DNA from: Mastigias papua
Lineage: Eukaryota; Cnidaria; Scyphozoa; Rhizostomeae; Mastigiidae
Assembly: GCA_964019165.1 (NCBI GenBank)
Contig: OZ025278.1
Span: forward strand, 1,271,262 to 1,335,261
Reading direction: 5' to 3'
Length of the DNA stretch: 64,000 nucleotides
A model generated the notes under the pieces. That model did not search any database, was not told where the DNA came from, and saw only the letters and a program-made list of their open reading frames with translations. The position numbers were made by a program, and so were the translations under genes. Position 1 is the first letter of the stretch; every line of letters begins with the position of its first letter. Shown piece by piece: positions 24,801 to 38,372 of the stretch.

Positions 24801-27800
24801 TAGCCTTACTTTTTGGCCAAAAATAGCTCATTTTCATCACTTTTCAATGTTCAATCAAAATCAATCAATTTCAAATTTGGTCATTTTTGAGCAAATTACC
24901 AAGGCTATAGCCTTACTTTTTGGCCAAAAATAGCTCATTTTCATCACTTTTCAATGTTCAATCAAAACCAATCAATGTCAAATTTGGTCATTTTTGAGCA
25001 AAATACCAAGGCTATAGCCTTACTTTTTGGCCAAAAATCGCTCATTTTCATCACTTTTCAATGTTCAATCAAAATCAATCAATTTCAAATTTGGTCATTT
25101 TTGAGCAAAATACCAAGGCTATAGCCATACGTTTTGGCAAAAATCGCTCATTTTCATCACTTTTCAATGTTCAATCAAAATCAATCAATTTCAAATTTGG
25201 TCATTTTGGAGCAAAATACCAAGGCTATAGCCATACTTTTTGGCCAAAAATCGCTCATTTTCATCACTTTTCAATGTTCAATCAAAATCAATCAATTTCA
25301 AATTTGGTCATTTTTGAGCAAAATACCAAGGCTATAGCCTTACTTTTTGGCCAAAAATCGCTCATTTTCATCACTTTTCAATGTTCAATCAAAATCAATC
25401 AATTTCAAATTTGGTCATTTTTGAGCAAACTACCAAGGCTATAGCCTTACTTTTTGGCCAAAAATCGCTCAGTTTCATCACTTTTCAATGTTCAATCAAA
25501 CTCAATCAATTTCAAATTTGGTCATTTGTGAGCAAAATACCAAGGCTATAGCCTTACTTTATGGCCAGAAATCGCTCATTTTCATCACTTTTCAATGTTC
25601 AATCAAAATCAATCAATTTCAAATTTGGTCATTTTTGAGCAAAATACCAAGGCTATAGCCTTACTTTTTGGCCAAAAATCGCTCATTTTCATCACTTTTC
25701 AATGTTCAATCAAAATCAATCAATTTCAAATTTGGTCAATTTTGAGCAAAATACCAAGGCTATAGCCTTACTTTTTGGCCAAAAATCGCTCATTTTCATC
25801 ACTTTTCAATGTTCAATCAAAATCAATCAATTTCAAATTTGGTCAACTTTGAGCAATATACCAAGGCTATAGCCTTACTTTTTGGCCAAAAATCGCTCAT
25901 TTTCATCACTTTTCAATGTTCAATCAAAATCAATCAATTTCAAATTTGGTCATTTTTGAGGAAAATACCAAGGCTATAGCCTTACTTTTTGGCCAAAAAT
26001 CGCTCACTTTCATCACTTTTCAATGTTCAATCAAAACCAATCAATTTCAAATTTGGTCATTTTTGAGCAAAATACCAAGGCTATAGCCTTACTTTTTGGC
26101 CAAAAATCGCTCATTTTCATCACTTTTCAATGTTCAATCAAAATCAATCAATTTCAAATTTGGTCATTTTTGAGCAAAATACCAAGGCTATAGCCTTACT
26201 TTATGGCCAAAAATCGCTCATTTTCATCACTTTTCAATGTTCAATCAAAATCAATCAATTTCAAATTTGGTCATTTTTGAGCAAATTACCAAGGCTATAG
26301 CCTTACTTTTTGGCCAAAAATCGCTCATTGTCATCACTTTTCAATGTTCAATCAAAATCAATCAATTTCAAATTTGGTCATTTTTGAGCAAAATACCAAG
26401 GCTATAGCCTTACTTTTTGGCCAAAAATCGCTCATTTTCATCACTTTTCAATGTTCAATCAAAACCAATCAATTTCAAATTTGGTCATTTTTGAGCAAAA
26501 TACCAAGGCTATAGCCTTACTTTTTGGCCAAACATCGCTCATTTTCATCACTTTTCAATGTTCAATCAAAATCAATCAATTTCAAATTTGGTCATTTTTG
26601 AGCAAAATACCAAGGCTATAGCCTTACTTTTTGGCCAAAAATCGCTCATTTTCATCACTTTTCAATGTTCAATCAAAATCAATCAATTTCAAATTTGGTC
26701 ATTTTTGAGCAAATTACCAAGGCTATAGCCTTACTTTTTGGCCAAAAATCGCTCATTGTCATCACTTTTCAATGTTCAATCAAAATCAATCAATTTCAAA
26801 TTTGGTCATTGTTGAGCAAAATACCAAGGCTATAGCCTTACTTTTTGGCCAAAAATCGCTCATTTTCATCACTTTTCAATGTTCAATCAAAACCAATCAA
26901 TTTCAAATTTGGTCATTTTTGAGCAAAATACCAAGGCTATAGCCTTACTTTTTGGCCAAAAATCGCTCATTTTCATCACTTTTCAATGTTCAATCAAAAT
27001 CAATCAATTTCAAATTTGGTCATTTTTGAGCAAAATACCAAGGCTATAGCCTTACTTTATGGCCAAAAATCGCTCACTTTCATCACTTTTCAATGTTCAA
27101 TCAAAATCAATCAATTTCAAATTTGGTCATTTTTGAGCAAAATACCAAGGCTATAGCCTTACTTTTTGGCCAAAAATCGCTCATTTTCATCACTTTTCAA
27201 TGTTCAATCAAAATCAATCAATTTCAAATTTGGTCATTTTTGAGCAAAATACCAAGGCTATAGCCTTACTTTTTGGCCAAAAATCGCTCATTTTCATCAC
27301 TTTTCAATGTTCAATCAAAATCAATCAATTTCAAATTTGGTCATTTTTGAGCAAAATACCAAGGCTATAGCCTTACTTTTTGGCCAAAAATCGCTCATTG
27401 TCATCACTTTTCAATGTTCAATCAAAATCAATCAATTTCAAATTTGGTCATTTTTGAGCAAAATACCAAGGCTATAGCCTTACTTTTTGGCCAAAAATCG
27501 CTCATTTTCATCACTTTTCAATGTTCAATCAAAATCAATCAATTTCATATTTGGTCATTTTTGAGCAAAATACCAAGGCTATAGCCTTACTTTTTGGCCA
27601 AAAATCGCTCATTTTCATCACTTTTCAATGTTCAATCAAAATCAATCAATTTCAAATTTGGTCATTTTTGAGCAAAATACCAAGGCTATAGCCTTACTTT
27701 TTGGCCAGAAATCGCTCACTTTCATCACTTTTCAATGTTCAATCAAAATCAATCAATTTCAAATTTGGTCATTTTTGAGCAAAATACCAAGGCTATAGCC

Positions 27801-30800
27801 TTACTGTTTGGCCAAAAATCGCTCATTTTCATCACTTTTCAATGTTCAATCAAAATCAATCAATTTCAAATTTGGTCATTTTTGAGCAAAATACCAAGGC
27901 TATAGCCTTACTTTTTGGCCACAAATCGCTCATTGTCATCACTTTTCAATGTTCAATCAAAATCAATCAATTTCATATTTGGTCATTTTTGAGCAAAATA
28001 CCAAGGCTATAGCCTTACTTTTTGGCCAAAAATCGCTCATTTTCATCACTTTTCAATGTTCAATCAAAATCAATCAATTTCAAATTTGGTCATTTTTGAG
28101 CAAAATACCAAGGCTATAGCCTTACTTTTTGGCCAAAAATCGCTCATTTTCATCACTTTTCAATGTTCAATCAAAATCAATCAATTTCAAATTTGGTCAT
28201 TTTTGAGCAAAATACCAAGGCTATAGCCTTACTTTTTGGCCAAAAATCGCTCATTTTCATCACTTTTCAATGTTCAATCAAAATCAATCAATTTCAAATT
28301 TGGTCATTTTTGAGCAAAATACCAAGGCTATAGCCTTACTTTTTGGCCAAAAATCGCTCATTTTCATCACTTTTCAATGTTCAATCAAAATCAATCAATT
28401 TCAAATTTGGTCATTTTTGAGCAAAATACCAAGGCTATAGCCTTACTGTTTGGCCAAAAATCGCTCATTTTCATCACTTTTCAATGTTCAATCAAAATCA
28501 ATCAATTTCAAATTTGGTCATTTTTGAGCAAAATACCAAGGCTATAGCCTTACTTTTTGGCCACAAATCGCTCATTTTCATCACTTTTCAATGTTCAATC
28601 AAAATCAATCAATTTCATATTTGGTCATTTTTGAGCAAAATACCAAGGCTATAGCCTTACTTTTTGGCCAAAAATCGCTCATTTTCATCACTTTTCAATG
28701 TTCAATCAAAATCAATCAATTTCAAATTTGGTCATTTTTGAGCAAAATACCAAGGCTATAGCCTTACTTTTTGGCCAAAAATCGCTCATTTTCATCACTT
28801 TTCAATGTTCAATCAAAATCAATCAATTTCAAATTTGGTCATTTTTGAGCAAAATACCAAGGCTATAGCCTTACTTTTTGGCCAAAAATCGCTCATTTTC
28901 ATCACTTTTCAATGTTCAATCAAAATCAATCAATTTCAAATTTGGTCATTTTTGAGCAAAATACCAAGGCTATAGCCTTACTTTTTGGCCAAAAATCGCT
29001 CATTTTCATCACTTTTCAATGTTCAATCAAAATCAATCAATTTCAAATTTGGTCATTTTTGAGCAAAATACCAAGGCTATAGCCTTACTTTATGGCCAAA
29101 AATCGCTCATTTTCATCACTTTTCAATGTTCAATCAAAATCAATCAATTTCAAATTTGGTCATGTTTGAGCAAAATACCAAGGCTATAGCCTTACTTTTT
29201 GGCCAAAAATCGCTCATTGTCATCACTTTTCAATGTTCAATCAAAATCAATCAATTTCAAATTTGGTCATTTTTGAGCAAAATACCAAGGCTATAGCCTT
29301 ACTTTTTGGCCAAAAATCGCTCATTTTCATCACTTTTCAATGTTCAATCAAAATCAATCAATTTCAAATTTGGTCATTTTTGAGCAAAATACCAAGGCTA
29401 TAGCCTTAATTTTTGGCCAAAAATCGCTCACTTTCATCACTTTTCAATGTTCAATCAAAACCAATCAATTTCAAATTTGGTCATTTTTGAGCAAAATACC
29501 AAGGCTATAGCCTTACTTTTTGGCCAAAAATCGCTCATTTTCATCACTTTTCAATGTTCAATCAAAATCAATCAATTTCAAATTTGGTCATTTTTGAGCA
29601 AAATACCAAGGCTATAGCCTTACTTTATGGCCAAAAATCGCTCATTTTCATCACTTTTCAATGTTCAATCAAAATCAATCAATTTCAAATTTGGTCATTT
29701 TGGAGCAAAATACCAAGGCTATAGCCTTACTTTATGGCCAGAAATCGCTCATTTTCATCACTTTTCAATGTTCAATCAAAATCAATCAATTTCAAATTTG
29801 GTCATTTTTGAGCAAAATACCAAGGCTATAGCCTTACTTTTTGGCCAAAAATCGCTCATTTTCATCACTTTTCAATGTTCAATCAAAATCAATCAATTTC
29901 AAATTTGGTCATTTTTGAGCAAAATACCAAGGCTATAGCCTTACTTTTTGGCCAAAAATCGCTCATTTTCATCACTTTTCAATGTTCAATCAAAACCAAT
30001 CAATTTCAAATTTGGTCATTTTTGAGCAAAATACCAAGGCTATAGCCTTACTTTATGGCCAAAAGTCGCTCATTGTCATCACTTTTCAATGTTCAATCAA
30101 AATCAATCAATTTCAAATTTGGTCATTTTTGAGCAAAATACCAAGGCTATAGCCTTACTTTTTGGCCAAAAATCGCTCATTTTCATCACTTTTCAATGTT
30201 CAATCAAAATCAATCAATTTCAAATTTGGTCATTTTTGAGCAAAATACCAAGGCTATAGCCTTACTTTTTGGCCAAAAATCGCTCATTTTCATCACTTTT
30301 CAATGTTCAATCAAAATCAATCAATTTCAAATTTGGTCATTTTTGAGCAAAATACCAAGGCTATAGCCTTACTTTTTGGCCAAAAATCGCTCATTTTCAT
30401 CACTTTTCAATGTTCAATCAAAATCAATCAATTTCATATTTGGTCATTTTTGAGCAAAATACCAAGGCTATAGCCTTACTTTTTGGCCAAAAATCGCTCA
30501 TTTTCATCACTTTTCAATGTTCAATCAAAATCAATCAATTTCAAATTTGGTCATTTTTGAGGAAAATACCAAGGCTATAGCCTTACTTTATGGCCAAAAA
30601 TCGCTCATTTTCATCACTTTTCAATGTTCAATCAAAATCAATCAATTTCAAATTTGGTCATTTTTGAGCAAAATACCAAGGCTATAGCCTTACTTTTTGG
30701 CCAAAAATCGCTCATTTTCATCACTTTTCAATGTTCAATCAAAATCAATCAATTTCAAAGTTGGTCATTTTGGAGCAAAATACCAAGGCTATAGCCTTAC

Positions 30801-33800
30801 TTTATGGCCAGAAATCGCTCATTTTCATCACTTTTCAATGTTCAATCAAAATCAATCAATTTCAAATTTGGTCATTTTTGAGCAAAATACCAAGGCTATA
30901 GCCTTACTTTTTGGCCAAAAATCGCTCACTTTCATCACTTTTCAATGTTCAATCAACACCAATCAATTTCAAATTTGGTCATTTTTGAGCAAAATACCAA
31001 GGCTATAGCCTTACTTTTTGGCCAAAAATCGCTCATTTTCATCACTTTTCAATGTTCAATCAAAATCAATCAATTTCAAATTTGGTCATTTTTGAGCAAA
31101 ATACCAAGGCTATAGCCTTACTTTTTGGCCAGAAATCGCTCACTTTCATCACTTTTCAATGTTCAATCAAAACCAATCAATTTCAAATTTGGTCATTTTT
31201 GAGCAAAATACCAAGGCTATAGCCTTACTTTTTGGCCAAAAATCGCTCATTTTCATCACTTTTCAATGTTCAATCAAAATCAATCAATTTCAAATTTGGT
31301 CATTTTTGAGCAAAATACCAAGGCTATAGCCTTACTTTATGGCCAAAAATCGCTCATTTTCATCACTTTTCAATGTTCAATCAAAATCAATCAATTTCAA
31401 ATTTGGTCATTTTTGAGCAAAATACCAAGGCTATAGCCTTACTTTTTGGCCAAAAATCGCTCATTGTCATCACTTTTCAATGTTCAATCAAAATCAATCA
31501 ATTTCAAATTTGGTCATTTTTGAGCAAAATACCAAGGCTATAGCCTTACTTTTTGGCCAAAAATCGCTCATTTTCATCACTTTTCAATGTTCAATCAAAA
31601 TCAATCAATTTCATATTTGGTCATTTTTGAGCAAAATACCAAGGCTATAGCCTTACTTTTTGGCCAAAAATCGCTCATTTTCATCACTTTTCAATGTTCA
31701 ATCAAAATCAATCAATTTCAAATTTGGTCATTTTTGAGCAAAATACCAAGGCTATAGCCTTACTTTTTGGCCAAAAATCGCTCATTTTCATCACTTTTCA
31801 ATGTTCAATCAAAATCAATCAATTTCAAATTTGGTCATTTTTGAGCAAAATACCAAGGCTATAGCCTTACTTTTTGGCCAAAAATCGCTCATTTTCATCA
31901 CTTTTCAATGTTCAATCAAAATCAATCAATTTCAAATTTGGTCATTTTTGAGCAAAATACCAAGGCTATAGCCTTACTTTTTGGCCAGAAATCGCTCACT
32001 TTCATCACTTTTCAATGTTCAATCAAAACCAATCAATTTCAAATTTGGTCATTTTTGAGCAAAATACCAAGGCTATAGCCTTACTTTTTGGCCAAAAATC
32101 GCTCATTTTCATCACTTTTCAATGTTCAATCAAAATCAATCAATTTCAAATTTGGTCATTTTTGAGCAAAATACCAAGGCTATAGCCTTACTTTATGGCC
32201 AAAAATCGCTCATTTTCATCACTTTTCAATGTTCAATCAAAATCAATCAATTTCAAATTTGGTCATTTTTGAGCAAAATACCAAGGCTATAGCCTTACTT
32301 TTTGGCCAAAAATCGCTCATTGTCATCACTTTTCAATGTTCAATCAAAATCAATCAATTTCAAATTTGGTCATTTTTGAGCAAAATACCAAGGCTATAGC
32401 CTTACTTTTTGGCCAAAAATCGCTCATTTTCATCACTTTTCAATGTTCAATCAAAATCAATCAATTTCATATTTGGTCATTTTTGAGCAAAATACCAAGG
32501 CTATAGCCTTACTTTTTGGCCAAAAATCGCTCATTTTCATCACTTTTCAATGTTCAATCAAAATCAATCAATTTCAAATTTGGTCATTTTTGAGCAAAAT
32601 ACCAAGGCTATAGCCTTACTTTTTGGCCAAAAATCGCTCATTTTCATCACTTTTCAATGTTCAATCAAAATCAATCAATTTCAAATTTGGTCATTTTTGA
32701 GCAAAATACCAAGGCTATAGCCTTACTGTTTGGCCAAAAATCGCTCATTTTCATCACTTTTCAATGTTCAATCAAAATCAATCAATTTCAAATTTGGTCA
32801 CTTTTGAGCAAAATACCAAGGCTATAGCCTTACTTTTTGGCCAAAAATCGCTCATTTTCATCACTTTTCAATGTTCAATCAAAATCAATCAATTTCAAAT
32901 TTGGTCATTTTTGAGCAAAATACCAAGGCTATAGCCTTACTTTATGGCCAAAAATCGCTCATTTTCATCACTTTTCAATGTTCAATCAAAATCAATCAAT
33001 TTCAAATTTGGTCATTTTTGAGCAAAATACCAAGGCTATAGCCTTACTTTTTGGCCAAAAATCGCTCATTGTCATCACTTTTCAATGTTCAATCAAAATC
33101 AATCAATTTCAAATTTGGTCATTTTTGAGCAAAATACCAAGGCTATAGCCTTACTTTTTGGCCAAAAATCGCTCATTTTCATCACTTTTCAATGTTCAAT
33201 CAAAATCAATCAATTTCAAATTTGGTCATTTTTGAGCAAAATACCAAGGCTATAGCCTTAATTTTTGGCCAAAAATCGCTCATTTTCATCACTTTTCAAT
33301 GTTCAATCAAAATCAATCAATTTCAAATTTGTCATTTTTGAGCAAAATACCAAGGCTATAGCCTTACTTTTTGCCCAAAAATCGCTCATTTTCATCACTT
33401 TTCAATGTTCAATCAAAATCAATCAATTTCAAATTTGGTCATTTTTGAGCAAAATACCAAGGCTATAGCCTTACTTTTTGGCCAAACATCGCTCATTTTC
33501 ATCACTTTTCAATGTTCAATCAAAATCAATCAATTTCAAAGTTGGTCATTTTGGAGCAAAATACCAAGGCTATAGCCTTACTTTATGGCCAGAAATCGCT
33601 CATTTTCATCACTTTTCAATGTTCAATCAAAATCAATCAATTTCAAATTTGGTCATTTTTGAGCAAAATACCAAGGCTATAGCCTTACTTTTTGGCCAAA
33701 AATCGCTCATTTTCATCACTTTTCAATGTTCAATCAAAATCAATCAATTTCAAATTTGGTCATTTTTGAGCAAAATACCAAGGCTATAGCCTTACTTTTT

Positions 33801-36350
33801 GGCCAAAAATCGCTCATTTTCATCACTTTTCAATGTTCAATCAAAACCAATCAATTTCAAATTTGGTCATTTTTGAGCAAAATACCAAGGCTATAGCCTT
33901 ACTTTTTGGCCAAAAATCGCTCATTTTCATCACTTTTCAATGTTCAATCAAAACCAATCAATTTCAAATTTGGTCATTTTTGAGCAAAATACCAAGGCTA
34001 TAGCCTTACTTTTTGGCCAGAAATCGCTCACTTTCATCACTTTTCAATGTTCAATCAAAACCAATCAATTTCAAATTTGGTCATTTTTGAGCAAAATACC
34101 AAGGCTATAGCCTTACTTTTTGGCCAAAAATCGCTCATTTTCATCACTTTTCAATGTTCAATCAAAATCAATCAATTTCAAATTTGGTCATTTGTGAGCA
34201 AAATACCAAGGCTATAGCCTTACTTTATGGCCAAAAATCGCTCATTTTCATCACTTTTCAATGTTCAATCAAAATCAATCAATTTCAAATTTGGTCATTT
34301 TTGAGCAAAATACCAAGGCTATAGCCTTACTTTTTGGCCAAAAATCGCTCATTGTCATCACTTTTCAATGTTCAATCAAAATCAATCAATTTCAAATTTG
34401 GTCATTTTTGAGCAAAATACCAAGGCTATAGCCTTACTTTTTGGCCAAAAATCGCTCATTTTCATCACTTTTCAATGTTCAATCAAAATCAATCAATTTC
34501 ATATTTGGTCATTTTTGAGCAAAATACCAAGGCTATAGCCTTACTTTTTGGCCAAAAATCGCTCATTTTCATCACTTTTCAATGTTCAATCAAAATCAAT
34601 CAATTTCAAATTTGGTCATTTTTGAGCAAAATACCAAGGCTATAGCCTTACTTTTTGGCCAAAAATCGCTCATTTTCATCACTTTTCAATGTTCAATCAA
34701 AATCAATCAATTTCAAATTTGGTCATTTTTGAGCAAAATACCAAGGCTATAGCCTTACTTTTTGGCCAAAAATCGCTCATTGTCATCACTTTTCAATGTT
34801 CAATCAAAATCAATCAATTTCAAATTTGGTCATTTTTGAGCAAAATACCAAGGCTATAGCCTTACTTTTTGGCCAAAAATCGCTCATTTTCATCACTTTT
34901 CAATGTTCAATCAAAATCAATCAATTTCAAATTTGGTCATTTTTGAGCAAAATACCAAGGCTATAGCCTTAATTTTTGGCCAAAAATCGCTCATTTTCAT
35001 CACTTTTCAATGTTCAATCAAAATCAATCAATTTCAAATTTGGTCATTTTTGAGCAAAATACCAAGGCTATAGCCTTACTTTTTGCCCAAAAATCGCTCA
35101 TTTTCATCACTTTTCAATGTTCAATCAAAATCAATCAATTTCAAATTTGGTCATTTTTGAGCAAAATACCAAGGCTATAGCCTTACTTTTTGGCCAAACA
35201 TCGCTCATTTTCATCACTTTTCAATGTTCAATCAAAATCAATCAATTTCAAAGTTGGTCATTTTGGAGCAAAATACCAAGGCTATAGCCTTACTTTATGG
35301 CCAGAAATCGCTCATTTTCATCACTTTTCAATGTTCAATCAAAATCAATCAATTTCAAATTTGGTCATTTTTGAGCAAAATACCAAGGCTATAGCCTTAC
35401 TTTTTGGCCAAAAATCGCTCATTTTCATCACTTTTCAATGTTCAATCAAAATCAATCAATTTCAAATTTGGTCATTTTTGAGCAAAATACCAAGGCTATA
35501 GCCTTACTTTTTGGCCAAAAATCGCTCATTTTCATCACTTTTCAATGTTTAATCAAAACCAATCAATTTCAAATTTGGTCATTTTTGAGCAAAATACCAA
35601 GGCTATAGCCTTACTTTTTGGCCAAAAATCGCTCATTTTCATCACTTTTCAATGTTCAATCAAAACCAATCAATTTCAAATTTGGTCATTTTTGAGCAAA
35701 ATACCAAGGCTATAGCCTTACTTTTTGGCCAAAAATCGCTCATTTTCATCACTTTTCAATGTTCAATCAAAATCAATCAATTTCAAATTTGGTCATTTTT
35801 GAGCAAAATACCAAGGCTATAGCCTTACTTTTTGGCCAAAAATCGCTCACTTTCATCACTTTTCAATGTTCAATCAACACCAATCAATTTCAAATTTGGT
35901 CATTTTTGAGCAAAATACCAAGGCTATAGCCTTACTTTTTGGCCAAAAATCGCTCATTTTCATCACTTTTCAATGTTCAATCAAAATCAATCAATTTCAG
36001 ATTTGGTCAGTTTTGAGCAAAATACCAAGGCTATAGCCTTACTTTTTGGCCAAAAATCGCTCATTTTCATCACTTTTCAATGTTCAATCAAAATCAATCA
36101 ATTTCAAATTTGGTCACTTTTGAGCAAAATACCAAGGCTATAGCCTTACTTTTTGGCCAAAAATTGCTAATTTTCATCACTTTTCAATGGTGAATCAAAA
36201 TCAATCAATGTCAGATGTGGTCATTTTTGAGTAAAATACCAAGGCTATAGCCTTACTTTGTGGCCAAAAATCGCTAATTTTCATCCCTTTTTAATGGTGA
36301 ATCAAAATCAATCAATGTCAGGTGTGGTGACTTGGGTGCAAAGTAGGAGA
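18804..36350 (+). repeat. 107-bp satellite, array 2 (about 164 units)
   Basis: Same unit, orientation and register as array 1, so the two were probably one array split by the cassette pair. Its own diagnostic variants (TTTCATATTTGG, CATTGTCATCAC, TTTATGGCCAGAAATC, CCAAACATCGC, CAAAGTTGG) recur in ordered blocks. The stretches 23458-23841 and 25061-25444 are copies 1603 bp apart. The blocks at 33478 and 35190 lie 1712 bp (16 units) apart, and a related block lies at 22996. Units from about 36160 onward accumulate many changes. The many plus-strand open frames here are by-products of the 107-bp period. Confidence 0.97.
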
Positions 36351-36735
36351 GCTATTATCTTACTAGTTTGCCAAAATTGACAGTGTTTTAAATTATTCCA
36401 AGATGGAATGAAAATGAATGAATCATAATAGTTGCCATGTCTCATTAAAATACCAATGCTGAGTTTCAGGTTGTCTTACAATCTGGAATGAAAATTAATG
36501 AAGCTCAATGGTGGTCAGTGTTTAGCAAAAGTCAAAGCTATAGCAGTAGGTCTTTGACTAGTTTCACCCTGTGGTAAATGTCAAGGCTTGTCATTGTTAG
36601 GCGAAATGTGAAGGGTATGGTCTTACTGTTTGGCACATTTTCATCATGGTCCAATCAGAAGAAATGAAGGTTGGTAATGTTTGGGGTAAATACCAAAGCT
36701 TGTCTTGGTATACGAATCGTAGTAATAGCCAGTAT
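36351..36735 (+). repeat. Decayed satellite monomers at the right edge
   Basis: Fragments of the 107-bp unit remain recognisable with many substitutions and indels (AAATACCAATGCT, CAAAGCTATAGC, TCTTACTGTTTGGC, TTTTCATCATGG, AAATACCAAAGCTTG). This gradient into unique sequence contrasts with the abrupt left edge at 584. Confidence 0.7.
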
Positions 36736-36950
36736 GAAAATCAGTCCGTAGCAACTTGATTATAGGATGCAAGTGTAGGATTTATTAGGAAGAGTATCAG
36801 AAGTGTAGCATATTCAATCATGGATAAATATTGGTCCTCAGCTGGAGTTTGCATAGTTACAAATAATTCTTGATTGTCTTTCTCGTTTAATATAATTGTA
36901 GTCATCTTTATAAGGTAAAAATTCTGAGTGTATTACTCACCGATGGAAAA

Positions 36951-37220
36951 TTGGTTGGATTTCATCAACTGTTAATCTGTCAAGTCTATTGTCAGTGGTG
37001 TTGGTATTTGTCAGGTCGAAACTTTCGCTCGTGCGAAACAAATATGCAGATACCTTTACATGAAACATCTATGGGTCAAAACGCTTTCTGTTATCATGAA
37101 GCCAAATTATGGAATGAGATCAGCAGAGAAGTTGAAATAGATGTTGTTTTTGGCCAAAGGTGGCTTAATGTCGTGGCCTGTGAGCCTTCCATGAAAATCT
37201 TTCAAAGTGAAAACAGGTAA
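36951..37220 (+). pseudogene. LINE reverse-transcriptase ORF, C-terminal remnant
   Basis: The plus frame reads TNMQIPLHETSMGQNAFCYH followed by EAKLWNEI. This matches the pattern near the C-terminus of CR1/L2/Jockey-type non-LTR retrotransposon ORF2 proteins (polar stretch, FG-x-x-x-F-x-x-R/H-x-A-K/R-LWN). No start codon context, reverse-transcriptase core or 3' tail is recognisable around it, so it is a dead fragment. The clade is uncertain. Confidence 0.55.
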
Positions 37221-37449
37221 GTGTTCAGGAGAAGTTCATGGCTACGGTTTGGGTTTTTAAGCAAGTACTGAATTCATTGCTTCTGATTAAAATCAGTGAA
37301 TTATGGTTTAGTTGTAGAAATTAAGGTAATAGATTGGACTTGATGTAAGAGATTGATGTAATAGAGTCTTTGATCCAAAAATTAGGCTGGGAAGACAATA
37401 CTGTTCAGTACTTTGATAAATGCATTATCGTATTATTATGTGTTCAATG

Positions 37450-37595
37450 CAGGCACGCCTGCACGCACCGAGGGCAGGGGGGGCAAGGTTCCTATTGACG
37501 GCACATTATAACCACTTTTGCACTAAAATAATTAAGTCCTTGGAAAGGGCAGGAGGGGCAGCTGCCCCCCTTGCCCCTCAGTGTAGGCGTCCCTG
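37450..37595. mobile_element. 146-bp hAT-like MITE
   Basis: Imperfect terminal inverted repeats: the left end is CAGGCACGCCTGCACGC and the right end read in reverse is CAGGGACGCCTACACTG. The interior has G-rich and C-rich arms (GGCAGGAGGGGCAGCTGCCC). It is flanked by 8-bp near-direct repeats, GTTCAATG (37442-37449) and GTTCAATA (37596-37603), the target-duplication length of hAT transposons. There is no coding capacity. Confidence 0.75.
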
Positions 37596-37603
37596 GTTCA
37601 ATA

Positions 37604-38372
37604 TGTGAAGAGTGTGGGACGATTGTCTGGTGAAGGATATTACTTTAGGACTCTACATCTAGTGTAGGTCAGAAAAACAAACCAGTCTGCCGTATGGCGA
37701 GGGTAGTGGTTTTGCCTAATACCACTACAAATTTCTTACTATGTAATTTATCAAATCGAGAGTACTCTCTACAACAACGAACCTATTCATCAACATTAAA
37801 TACTGTGCAGATTACGATAACGATACAAGAAATAAACTGAATGCTAGCTTGCGTTTACATAGCCTTCAAATCTATCCTGATAAACATTCGCATGTCCACA
37901 GTCTTATTTCTCCATCCTACAAAAGATTTTACACATATATCAAACAAGATTAAAACAGATCCGCTAGCAAACTAAATATCAAGGTTATATACAGTGATAC
38001 AACTCGATACAACTGACTTTCGTGTGCTTAGAGAGAGGAAGAGTTTTCTGTCGTAACTAGGACTTGGTGTGCAATGATGGATGGAGCTCTATGATGGCTA
38101 TCTAATACAGGTATACCAAAAAACATCTGCCGTCAATACAGCACATGCTCGCATGCGAGCCAATTGAAACCCCTCACTTATGTTAAAATTAAAAATTTCA
38201 ATATTCCCTGACCCCATTACCAAGTTCAATACGCCAGAATCTTTTCAACTCTCTACCTTAGAGCAAGAGAATGACAGGAAGGAAGTTTCATGGTATACCG
38301 ATAACAAAACATTTTTCTAACGACCAAAAATTATGCCAGCAAAGCATGTACAAGAGATGAAAAGAAACTAGT
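37604..38372. other. 3' flank of the coiled-coil gene
   Basis: AT-rich sequence downstream (minus strand) of the zinc-finger gene's stop codon, likely containing its 3' UTR. I found no clear AATAAA signal on the minus strand here, and no other gene or repeat. Confidence 0.4.

Noticed and set aside
2096..35501. Many 67-127-residue open frames as a gene family
   Set aside because: They come from the satellite period rotating through frames. Most need a TTG start, and there is no fixed frame, splice context or upstream signal.
584..36350. CRISPR array
   Set aside because: Repeats are 107 bp and directly abutting, with no unique spacers, and the DNA is clearly animal.
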